From the NCBI GenBank assembly GCA_905235575.1, contig CAJOLZ010000002.1:173248-237247 (forward strand): a stretch of DNA of 64,000 bases, read 5' to 3'. Of this stretch, positions 28,769-37,423 are shown one piece after another. The DNA comes from an uncultured Bacteroidaceae bacterium. GTDB lineage: Bacteria > Bacteroidota > Bacteroidia > Bacteroidales > Bacteroidaceae. A model generated the notes under the pieces. It searched no databases. It was not told where the DNA came from and saw only the letters and a list, made by a program, of their open reading frames with translations. Position 1 is the first letter of the stretch. Each line of letters begins with the position of its first letter. Position numbers and translations under genes: made by a program.

Positions 28769-28880
28769 GGGCGCTCAAAAAGGGGTCTTGTTCCAGGGGG
28801 GCTCGCCTGATGGTGTGGCTTGCAGGGAGGGAAAGAAAAAGGAACTCGGGCTGACCTGCTGGAACTCCACCCCAGCGTCC
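28769..28880. ncRNA. Candidate structured RNA, strand unresolved
   Basis: Nested complementary segments: GGGCGCT/AGCGTCC, GGGGT/ACCCC, GTTCCAG/CTGGAAC, GGCTCG/CGGGCT (with G-T pairs) in an otherwise non-coding region beside a tRNA. Confidence 0.4.
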
Positions 28881-28960
28881 TGCCTAAATTCCTTAAACCC
28901 GATTGGGGTTAAATGAGAAAATGGGTTGTGTCGAGCAACTGTTTTCTCTCCTGCATTATG

Positions 28961-29035
28961 TGATTCGGAAGGGGCTCGAACCCTTGACCCGCAGCTTAGA
29001 AGGCTGCTGCTCTAATCCAACTGAGCTACCGAACC
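28961..29035 (-). tRNA. tRNA-Arg (anticodon TCT)
   Basis: GGTTCGGTAGCTCAGTTGGATTAGAGCAGCAGCCTTCTAAGCTGCGGGTCAAGGGTTCGAGCCCCTTCCGAATCA; cloverleaf arms present; 3' CCA not encoded. Confidence 0.95.
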
Positions 29036-29211
29036 GTGTTTGACTTTCGGTCTTCCGCTGTCACGTCTGGGCTTTTGGTTGTGAACGGGTCTTCACTACC
29101 GCCTCGCTGTTGCATCGGTTGTGTCTGTCTGCCCTGTGCGGGCTCGGAAATCGGTTGCAAAATTACGGCTTTGTGCGTGATTATGCAAATTATTGCTGGT
29201 TTTTTTTGCTT

Positions 29212-32118
29212 TCACTCGGTTTGGCAGAGGCTGGCGAAGGGGCATTGGCGGCAGTTTTGGGGGTGTGGTGTGGGGGTGAATGGCTTGCGGAGTGTGCATA
29301 TTTCGGCAAGGAGCTGGCGGAGGTGTTCTTCGAACTCGTGGGCGAGCGGACGTATGTCGGCATTGCGCGGTGTGCCGGGTCGGGAGGCTATGCGGAGTGT
29401 GGGGTCGAAGTGGGGTTCGACGGCGCTGCGCATATAGAGCAGGGCGGTGTGGATGGGTGTGTGGGCGGTGTGGCTGTGGCTGCGCAGGACGGCGAGGGCG
29501 TAGAGGAGTGCCTGGAGGGTGTGTGGCTGCTGTCGGAGGTCGGTGGCGAAGGCGGCTTCGAGGGTGGGGAGTGTGCTGTGGGGTGTGCCGGTCTTGTAGT
29601 CGAGGATGCGGAGTGCGCCGTCGGCTTGTCGGTCTATGCGGTCTGCGCGTCCGCCGAGCTGGATGGTGTGGGTGGTGCTGTCGGCCTGGAATCTGAGGGG
29701 GAAGGTGATGTCGGTCTCGGTGGAGAGGAGGGTGAAGGGGGTGTGCCGGAGGTCGTGACGGACGAGGGTGCGGAGGTAGTGGGTGACGACGTCGCGCAGG
29801 ATGAGTTGCTGGCCTTGGTAGTGGGGATGGGGATAGTCTTGGCTTTGGACGGTCTGACGGATGATTTGTGTTTTCTGTGCTTGGTCTGTGAGGGGCTTGA
29901 AGATGTTGAGCTGGAAGGCGAGGTGGACAAAGGGGCGCAGTGAGGGCTCGTCGGTGAGTGGGCGCAGGTGGTGGGCTTCGATGTGGGTTGTCTGGTGGGT
30001 GTGGGTGAGGTGGATGTAGAGGGTCTGGGCTGCGTCGTGGAAGATGTTGCCGAGCTGGAGGGGGTCTATCTCGTCGGGGGGTGTATCGTCGGGACGGAGG
30101 TGTCGGATGTAGCGCCAGTAGAACTGGAGCGGGCAGCGCAGGTAGGTGTTGAGTGCGGTGGGACTGAGTGGGTGCTGTGGGGTGGTGTAATCGCTGAGCA
30201 GTTGGTGGAGCATCTGGGGTGTCTTGTGGATGACGATGGGGGCTGGCGTTGCGATGTGTGGTGTGTTCTGCAGCTGTATCTTGGTGACGCTGAGACGATG
30301 GGCTGGAAGGTGGGAGAGGAGTTGGAGGATGTATCGCGAGGGTTCGTGGCGTCGGTTGCCTGCGGTGTTGGTGTTGTAGAGGATGGTGAGGTTCTGGGTG
30401 CGCTGTATGAGTCGATAGAAGTGATAGGCGAAGGTGGCGCTGCGGTGTCGGGGTGTGGTGAGTCCGTGTGCCTGACGGACGACGGCGGGGAGGATGGTGT
30501 CGGTCTGTGTGGGGCGCGGCATCTGGTCTTCCTCGACGGAGAGTAGTAGGAGGTTTGTGAAGTTGAGGCAGCGCGTCTCGAGGAGTCCCATGACTTGCAG
30601 TCCTGTGGCTGGCTCGCCGTGGAAGGGTATGGTGGCGGTGCGCAGGGCGGTGAGGATGAGTCGGCGGAGTGTGACGCTCTGGAGGGTGAGCGGGCGGTGT
30701 GGGTCGGTGAGGAGGCGGTGGAAGCGGAGGAGGAGGCGGTGGCTTTGGTAGATGCTCTCGGAGTGGAGTAGGTTTACGGTGCTCTGGGTGTGGGTGTCTT
30801 GGTTTTCTGTGGGGGTGTCGGATTGTGTGGTCTCTCTGGCCTGTGCCATTCCGATGGTCTCGAGGTGGCGGATGAGCTGTGCGAGGAGTGTAGCGAGGTC
30901 GGGGCAGGGGAGGGCTATTTCGTCGGAGGGTATGAGGGTTGCGTAGGGATGGCTCATCACTCGCTGCAGGTGGGTGTATCGGAAGGTCTCTCGGCTTGGG
31001 TCCCATCCCTCGGTGTGGAGTGTGAGGAGGGCTGCGAGGAAGGAATAGACGGGTGTCTGGACCAAGGGGAAGCCCATGGTGATGTTGATGTAGTGGTGCT
31101 CGGGAAGGGCGTGGAGGAGGGGGAGGAGGAGTTGTTCGTTGCAGAGCACGATGGCGTTCCGGGGTGTGCTCTCGCTGTCCCAATGGCTGGCGTATCGGGC
31201 TGTGGCGCTGTCGGTGGAGGTGGAGACGAGGGTGATGTGGCGGAGACGGCTGAGGTTGTCGAAATGTTCTGCGGGGAGTGCGGAGGGGAAGAGGCGGAGA
31301 TTCTGCTGCATGAACTGTCCTGCCTCGTGATGTGGGTTGTTGAGGTAGTATTCGTCGTAGTCCCAATAGAAGAGGGCTTGCGACGAGAGGGCTTTCATGA
31401 GTTGAATGTCGACGGGATTGAGGAGACTGAAGCCTACGAAGGCTACTCGTCCGAGACGTTCCGCGATGGTGGGGTCGGCCTTGATGCGCTGGCAGACTTC
31501 GCGCTGAAGGGCTCCTTCCCAAAGCTGATTGTGGCAGAGAAGGTCGGAGCGGAGGTCGGAATAGATGTTGAAGAGCTGGTTCCAGAGTTGCAGGAAACGA
31601 CGGCGCACCTTTGAGTCTTCTCCGTTGGAGAAATAGCCGAAGAATCGTTTCAGCAGTTGGCGTTGCTCGTCGGTGAGATAGGTGAGGTCGTTGAGTTCGT
31701 CGAGTTGCTGGGCATGAAGGAGCACCTGCCTGGCGTCGGCCAGATGTTTGTCGATGTCGTCAAAGTCGGAGAGGATTATCTCGCCCCATCCCCAGAAACG
31801 GTCGAGCGTCTCGTGTTCCTCGGCCTCGGCCCGCTCGTCGGCATCGATGGCGGGGAGGATGCGTTCGAGGTAGTGTTGGTGCAGGCGGACGATGGTCTCG
31901 ATGGGGTCGGCAACGGTGTAGGGACTGAGGGAAAGGAAGAGGTCGCCGAGGGTTGTGAAGCGTGGTGCCCAGATGGGACGACCTTGGCTGAGGGCCTGCA
32001 GCTCTTCGGTGAGGAAAAGCCCGGCACGTTTGTTGGGAAAGACCACGGTGAGGTCTCTCATGTCGTTTCCGAAACGATGCAGCAGGTCTTGGGCTACGAG
32101 GCCGAGAAAGGTTTCCAT
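29212..32118 (-). CDS. PD-(D/E)XK nuclease family protein, AddB-like
   Basis: Late LSPTALNTYLRCPLQFYWRYIRHL and GRADRIDRQADGALRILDYKTG; adjacent to a UvrD/AddA-like helicase. Confidence 0.85.
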   Translation of the reverse strand: METFLGLVAQDLLHRFGNDMRDLTVVFPNKRAGLFLTEELQALSQGRPIWAPRFTTLGDLFLSLSPYTVADPIETIVRLHQHYLERILPAIDADERAEAEEHETLDRFWGWGEIILSDFDDIDKHLADARQVLLHAQQLDELNDLTYLTDEQRQLLKRFFGYFSNGEDSKVRRRFLQLWNQLFNIYSDLRSDLLCHNQLWEGALQREVCQRIKADPTIAERLGRVAFVGFSLLNPVDIQLMKALSSQALFYWDYDEYYLNNPHHEAGQFMQQNLRLFPSALPAEHFDNLSRLRHITLVSTSTDSATARYASHWDSESTPRNAIVLCNEQLLLPLLHALPEHHYINITMGFPLVQTPVYSFLAALLTLHTEGWDPSRETFRYTHLQRVMSHPYATLIPSDEIALPCPDLATLLAQLIRHLETIGMAQARETTQSDTPTENQDTHTQSTVNLLHSESIYQSHRLLLRFHRLLTDPHRPLTLQSVTLRRLILTALRTATIPFHGEPATGLQVMGLLETRCLNFTNLLLLSVEEDQMPRPTQTDTILPAVVRQAHGLTTPRHRSATFAYHFYRLIQRTQNLTILYNTNTAGNRRHEPSRYILQLLSHLPAHRLSVTKIQLQNTPHIATPAPIVIHKTPQMLHQLLSDYTTPQHPLSPTALNTYLRCPLQFYWRYIRHLRPDDTPPDEIDPLQLGNIFHDAAQTLYIHLTHTHQTTHIEAHHLRPLTDEPSLRPFVHLAFQLNIFKPLTDQAQKTQIIRQTVQSQDYPHPHYQGQQLILRDVVTHYLRTLVRHDLRHTPFTLLSTETDITFPLRFQADSTTHTIQLGGRADRIDRQADGALRILDYKTGTPHSTLPTLEAAFATDLRQQPHTLQALLYALAVLRSHSHTAHTPIHTALLYMRSAVEPHFDPTLRIASRPGTPRNADIRPLAHEFEEHLRQLLAEICTLRKPFTPTPHPQNCRQCPFASLCQTE

Positions 32119-32131
32119 TTCTTTGCTTCGG

Positions 32132-35100
32132 TTAGGGGTTTACATTTTCGATGTGACCGCTGTAGAGATACCAGAGGTAGCCCTTCACGGTATGGTCTGG
32201 GTACATCTGTTGCATGAGGTCGACATAGGCTTTCACCTGGTTGTGATGTTCGCTGTCGGGACGGGCAAACTTGTAGTCTATCACGCTGATTTGATTTCCT
32301 TTGATGACGATGCGGTCCGGTCGATGGCAGTGTTGGTTGGGACGATGTTTGCTGAGCCCGATGATATTGGTCTCGTTAAAGACTTCGTTTCCGTCAGAGA
32401 ACCAATCTTTTACCATTTCGTTTCTAAAGCCTTTCTTCAGGCGTTCGGAGAGCATTTCGAACATTTTTTCGTCGGTTATAATACCCTCTGAGAGACTTTG
32501 CCTCAGGATGCGCGGAATGTCGTCTTCGGTGCGGATCAGGCTGAGGACGTAATGAAGGACCTTGCCGATGTCGGTGTAGGAGAGCGGTTCTTCCGATGTG
32601 AGGTCGTGGACAAAGCGCTGGCTCTCGTTGCTCTGTACGAAGTTCATCTTCGGTTTTCTGGTGACGAAGGGCAGTTCGAGCGGCTTTCCGTGGCTCAGGT
32701 CCATGCGGTTCTCGTCATTTTCTTCAACAGAGATTTCCGCATCATCGGCCTTGACGTGCCCGCCTCCCACGGGTTCTCCCTCTTCATACCAGAAGATGTC
32801 GTCGTCGGCCTTCATTTCCGTTCGTAGCGTTTCCATGACAATCTCCGCCGCAGTGGCGCTGTCGTTCAGGGTCGATTTCTCCTCTTCGTCGGCCTGTGTC
32901 AATCCCCACAGCAAGAGGTTCTTCTCGGCTCGGGTGAAAGCGACGTAAAGTAAGTTCAGGGCATCCACACGCTTCTGGAACATTTCTTCGGCGTACTCCT
33001 TGTCGTAATAGCTTGCCGAGAGGTCCTTCTTCAGTTGAATCGGGAGCGGCCCCAAGGCATTGAAACGGGCATCCGAGGCCTTCATCCATCGCTTCTCGGC
33101 CTGTCCCTGCTTGTTGATGTTCCAATGTGTTGCGGGTAAGAAGACGGTGTGAAACTCCAGTCCCTTCGATTTGTGGATGGTCATCACCCTCACTCCGTCA
33201 ACGTTTCCCACAGGCACGGGTTTCTTCGAGAGCGTTTCGTCCCATGCCTTCAGGAACGAAGCCATGTCGCCATTGCCGTTGAAGAGGAAGTCCTGCAGCG
33301 TATCGAAAAAGGCATTCAGATGAGCCTCCTCGCCCTTCGTCCCCTCTGTTCCGATTCGGCTGCAAAGTTCTTCGCAGAGCAAATAAAGCGGCATCTTCAA
33401 GAGTTCATCGCGTTCCGTCTCGTCGAAAGCAAAGTCTGCAGACATCTCCAGATAAGTAGCCGAGATGCGGTCCTTCGGATTCGACAGACAGCGCAGCGCA
33501 GCCACAATCGTCCTCACGGCGCGGCTTGCCCCCAACACGAAGGCCTCGTCGCTCACCAGTCTTATCTCCGGAGCCAACTCCTGCAGACGTCTTATCACCT
33601 CGGCACCCTCCTTGTTCTCCCTCACCAAGATAGCCATTTCGCCAGGCTTCACGCCTCTCCTCAACATCTCCCGGATGCGCTCCGCCAACTCCTCAGCCAT
33701 CCATTCGCGGTACGATTCCTCGTTTTTCTTCTTACCGCGGAACAGTCTCATCGAGACAAAACCCTTCTCCTCCCGATGGACAGGCTTCTGAGCAGCATCG
33801 GCATAGAGGTCAGACAAGCTGGGCCGATGTGCTTCCTTATTATCTAATATAGCAGCCGCCGCGAGGAAGAAACGGTTGTTGAACTCCACGATGCGACGCT
33901 CACTGCGGAAGTTGCGGTCCAGTCTCTCTACATTCGGGCGGCAGGGCAGCGAATAGTCCTTTTCAATCTCCTGCAAGATGCGCCAGTCGCCGTTTCTCCA
34001 ACGATAGATGCTCTGTTTGACGTCGCCCACGACGAGGTCCGACCCAGTCGAAGCCAGATTCTCCACCAGCAGCACGCGGAAGTTGCGCCATTGCATGCGG
34101 CTCGTATCCTGAAACTCGTCAATCATCACATGCTGAAAAGTGTTGCCAGCCTTCTCGAAGACGAAAGGCGCATCGCTGTTGCCCACCAGACGAGAGAGCA
34201 GCGCCGGAGTGCGGCTCAGCGGAAACTGGTTGTTCTCCTCCGCAACATCCAGCGTCTCGTCCTCAATCATGCCCAGCAGACGCAACCGGTGAATGTCGGC
34301 CAGCGCCAGACGCGAAGTGAAGACATCCCTGTAAATCTCCTCATATCGTTCCCACAGCGACCTTAGCCGTTCGCTCGTCTCCCGAGCCGCATCCTCCAGC
34401 TGTTCGTCACCCTTGCGCAGCATCTCGCGACAGTCCTCGTAGAGCGCACGATGCACCCTCGCACCCATCTTGGGAGCCTCAAGCCGCCTCATCAACTCCA
34501 GCAAGTTCCTGTAATCCTTACCATGCGAGATGCGGTCCAGGTTCAGTTCCTGCCCCTCCATCCAACGCTCCAGCCCGTCCACCGCAGCCGTAACCACCTC
34601 TTTCCCCACAGCCACCGTCCGCTTCATCTCAGCCACAAAGCGTTCAATCTCCGCCGCGCTGCGCAAAGCTTCACGCTCGCTGTCCGGTCGTTCCTGAAAC
34701 GCCTCGTCAAAGATGCAGCCGGCAAACGACTTCACCGCGCTCGCCACGTTCCAGGCATGCCCATTGTCCAGTTCCTCCTGCAACAGCTCGCCAATCCAGC
34801 GTCGCACCCCACCGTCGTCCCCGTCGCGCAAGCCCTCCACCAGACGGTCCACAGCCGTCCCCACCAGCTCGTCGTCGTTCAGTTCCACTCGCAGCCGCGC
34901 ATTCAGACCCAGCTCGCGAGCCAGGTTCCGCATCACACTCTGCAAGAACGAGTCGATAGTCTCCACCCTGAAATAAGAAAAGTCGTGCAGGATAGCCGTC
35001 AGCGCGTTCCGGGCACGCTCGCGCAGCACCGTCTCCGGCAGCCGCACACCCCTTTCCTCCAGCGCCGTCTCCACAGCCTCGCGCAAGTCCTCACTCTCCG

Positions 35101-35299
35101 TTCCGTGACCCATCCGATAGAGAAACGTCAGGATGCGGCCCTTCATCTCGGCCGTCGCCAGATTCGTGAACGTCACCGTCAGCACATGGCGGAAAGCCTC
35201 CGCCGATGCCTCCGAGAGCACCACCGCCAGATACTGCACCGCCAGCGCATAAGTCTTGCCCGAGCCGGCAGAAGCACGAAAAGCAGAGAAACGATTCAA
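32132..35299 (-). CDS. UvrD/AddA-like helicase-nuclease
   Basis: Walker A ASAGSGKTYAL, IDEFQDTSRMQW, VMTIHKSKGLEF; C-terminal RIVIKGNQISVIDYKFA nuclease-like motif. Confidence 0.88.
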   Translation of the reverse strand: MNRFSAFRASAGSGKTYALAVQYLAVVLSEASAEAFRHVLTVTFTNLATAEMKGRILTFLYRMGHGTESEDLREAVETALEERGVRLPETVLRERARNALTAILHDFSYFRVETIDSFLQSVMRNLARELGLNARLRVELNDDELVGTAVDRLVEGLRDGDDGGVRRWIGELLQEELDNGHAWNVASAVKSFAGCIFDEAFQERPDSEREALRSAAEIERFVAEMKRTVAVGKEVVTAAVDGLERWMEGQELNLDRISHGKDYRNLLELMRRLEAPKMGARVHRALYEDCREMLRKGDEQLEDAARETSERLRSLWERYEEIYRDVFTSRLALADIHRLRLLGMIEDETLDVAEENNQFPLSRTPALLSRLVGNSDAPFVFEKAGNTFQHVMIDEFQDTSRMQWRNFRVLLVENLASTGSDLVVGDVKQSIYRWRNGDWRILQEIEKDYSLPCRPNVERLDRNFRSERRIVEFNNRFFLAAAAILDNKEAHRPSLSDLYADAAQKPVHREEKGFVSMRLFRGKKKNEESYREWMAEELAERIREMLRRGVKPGEMAILVRENKEGAEVIRRLQELAPEIRLVSDEAFVLGASRAVRTIVAALRCLSNPKDRISATYLEMSADFAFDETERDELLKMPLYLLCEELCSRIGTEGTKGEEAHLNAFFDTLQDFLFNGNGDMASFLKAWDETLSKKPVPVGNVDGVRVMTIHKSKGLEFHTVFLPATHWNINKQGQAEKRWMKASDARFNALGPLPIQLKKDLSASYYDKEYAEEMFQKRVDALNLLYVAFTRAEKNLLLWGLTQADEEEKSTLNDSATAAEIVMETLRTEMKADDDIFWYEEGEPVGGGHVKADDAEISVEENDENRMDLSHGKPLELPFVTRKPKMNFVQSNESQRFVHDLTSEEPLSYTDIGKVLHYVLSLIRTEDDIPRILRQSLSEGIITDEKMFEMLSERLKKGFRNEMVKDWFSDGNEVFNETNIIGLSKHRPNQHCHRPDRIVIKGNQISVIDYKFARPDSEHHNQVKAYVDLMQQMYPDHTVKGYLWYLYSGHIENVNP

Positions 35300-35410
35300 C
35301 CCTGAAAACTTAACATTTAGACAATTCCGACCTCAAAATTACAGAAAAATGACCGCAACTCCAAACTTTTTTGTAATTTTGCAACCACTAACCATTAAAC
35401 CCCCAACCAC

Positions 35411-36229
35411 ATGTCAACCTATATAGTTGAAGACACACGCAAGGTCACAGCCCCCCGTCTCCTCGAAATGAAGCAGTCCGGGCAGCCCATCGCCATGCTC
35501 ACCTCCTACGACTACACCACCGCCCGTCTCGTCGACAGCGCAGGGGTCGACGTCATCCTCGTCGGAGACAGCGCCGGCAACGTCATGGCCGGCAACGCCA
35601 CCACCATCCCCGTCACCCTCGACCAGATGATATACCACGCCCGCTGCGTAGCCCGAGGCACCCGTCGCGCCCTCGTCGTCTGCGACATGCCCTTCGGAAC
35701 CTACCACGCCTCGCGCGAAAACGGAGTGCGCAACGCCGTACGGCTCATGCAGCAGAGCGGAGCCGACGCCCTCAAGCTCGAGGGAGGAGCCGAAATAGCA
35801 GACACCGTCCGAGGCATACTCGCCGCAGGCATACCCGTCATGGGACACCTCGGGCTCACCCCACAGAGCGTACACCGATTCGGAGGATACGGAGTGCGCG
35901 CCCGCGAAGACGCCGAGGCACAGAAACTCATCGCCGACGCCCAGCTCCTGCAAGACATCGGCTGCTTTGCACTCGTGCTCGAGAAGATACCCTCGTGGCT
36001 CACCGCCAAGGTCTGCGAGCAGCTCACCATACCCGTTATAGGCATCGGAGCTGGCAAGGCCGACGGACAGGTGCTCGTCGTCAACGACCTGCTCGGCACC
36101 GACCACAGCTTCGCGCCCAAGTTCGTGCGCCGCTATGCCGACCTCCAGACCGTCGTCACCGAGGCCGTCGGAAGCTACGTAGCCGACGTCAAGAGCCGCG
36201 ACTTTCCCAACCAGAGCGAGTCGTACTGA
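35411..36229 (+). CDS. panB: 3-methyl-2-oxobutanoate hydroxymethyltransferase
   Basis: [67 protein letters not shown]. Confidence 0.95.
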   Translation: MSTYIVEDTRKVTAPRLLEMKQSGQPIAMLTSYDYTTARLVDSAGVDVILVGDSAGNVMAGNATTIPVTLDQMIYHARCVARGTRRALVVCDMPFGTYHASRENGVRNAVRLMQQSGADALKLEGGAEIADTVRGILAAGIPVMGHLGLTPQSVHRFGGYGVRAREDAEAQKLIADAQLLQDIGCFALVLEKIPSWLTAKVCEQLTIPVIGIGAGKADGQVLVVNDLLGTDHSFAPKFVRRYADLQTVVTEAVGSYVADVKSRDFPNQSESY

Positions 36230-36288
36230 GAAACCCTCTCAGCAGCCGGCCGACGGGCGTTTCCGAAAACCCCTCCGCAAAGTGCCGT

Positions 36289-36376
36289 AAAACGCAACGT
36301 GGTGCGTAAGCCAATGCAACGTGCTGCGACAAGCGTCGCACCGTGGTGCGTCATTCGTCGCATCGCAGTGCTTTTT
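36289..36376. repeat. 22-nt-period GCAC repeat array
   Basis: Unit starts 36294, 36316, 36338, 36360; AAAACGCA...TGCTTTTT ends. Confidence 0.92.
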
Positions 36377-36470
36377 CCCGAGACGTTTGCCGATACACAG
36401 AAAGAGCCGGTCCTTTCCCCTTGCGGCGGAGAAGACCGGCTCTGGATGTATCGACGGGTTTCAGTACCTC

Positions 36471-37016
36471 TCAGTTGAGTGCATAGCAGTTGTCGTAGGC
36501 TGAGACTTCGCGCACTACGGCGAGTCCGGCTGCGTCGTTGGTGACGGTGATGGCGTGTCCGCTGCGCATGGTGGCGCGTATGGTTCCGTCGGCGTTGTAG
36601 CGGAATATCTCGGTGGTCTCTCCGTTCTGTTCGAGAAGCCATGCGTCGGTCTGCGGGTCGTGGATGAACTGTGCCACGGTCTGTGTGCCGTCGCTGATTT
36701 CGTAGCCTTTCTTGGATGCCTTTACGGTGTAGAGTTTTCCGTCGTTGCCCCGCACGGTCTGTGTGGATGCGGACATGGGGTTCTGGCCGCTCCAGAACTC
36801 GATGGTGTTGAGGACTACGGCGTCGACGAAGAGGCAGATGGTTCCTGCGATGGGCTGCAGGATGAAGCCTACGATTCCGTTGACAATCTTGCTGTTGGTC
36901 ATGTTGCACTGCCACTTCTCGTATCTGTTGAAGAGACTGAAGGAGCCGATGCAGGATGTGGTGAGCATTGAGCCGGCCAGCAGGAGGGCGGCCACCTTGA
37001 ACATGTGTTTTTTCAT
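36471..37016 (-). CDS. DUF3332-like lipoprotein
   Basis: Lipobox MLTTSCIGS, FSLFNRYEKWQCNMTNSKIVNGIVGFI. Confidence 0.8.
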   Translation of the reverse strand: MKKHMFKVAALLLAGSMLTTSCIGSFSLFNRYEKWQCNMTNSKIVNGIVGFILQPIAGTICLFVDAVVLNTIEFWSGQNPMSASTQTVRGNDGKLYTVKASKKGYEISDGTQTVAQFIHDPQTDAWLLEQNGETTEIFRYNADGTIRATMRSGHAITVTNDAAGLAVVREVSAYDNCYALN

Positions 37017-37180
37017 CTTTTCTTTGGTTTTAGGGTTGTTGTTTGTTTGTTATTTTTCGGGCTTTCGCTCGTTTCTTTTTGCAAATATAGGAAAAGTTTT
37101 GTTTCGTTGGTTGCTGGCTGAGGATTATTTTCTGTGTTTTGGGCGTTTCTTTACCTGCGGTCTAAGATACTCTTGCTCGA

Positions 37181-37345
37181 AAATACTCAAACAAGTTCTT
37201 CAACACCCACTAACGTGGGCAGAAGCGGCAGAGCCGAGCGTGGCATTTTCCTCGCTTATTCGTACTCTGACCTTCGCTCGAAAATACTTCCGCTCGAAAA
37301 TACTCAAACAAGTTTGGCATTTTCCTCGCTTATTTGTATCTTTGC
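37181..37345 (+). repeat. Two copies of the dispersed promoter module upstream of ileS, the distal one interrupted
   Basis: CTCGAAAATACTCAAACAAGT...TGGCATTTTCCTCGCTTATTCGTA occurs twice; the first copy carries a ~44-bp insert. Confidence 0.9.
37313..37344 (+). promoter_or_regulatory. Bacteroidetes-type promoter for ileS within the dispersed promoter module
   Basis: TTTG 37313-37316, N20, TATCTTTG 37337-37344. Confidence 0.75.
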
Positions 37346-37423
37346 AGCCAAAAATATAAAAAGAGGTATAGAAAGTATTGAAATGGACCTTTGGTCTGCG
37401 ATTTTTAATCGATTGATTGTATT

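Noticed and set aside
29096-31522. 808-aa minus-strand ORF overlapping the AddB-like gene
   Set aside because: Low-complexity His/Pro/Arg translation in another frame; the AddB frame has recognisable motifs.
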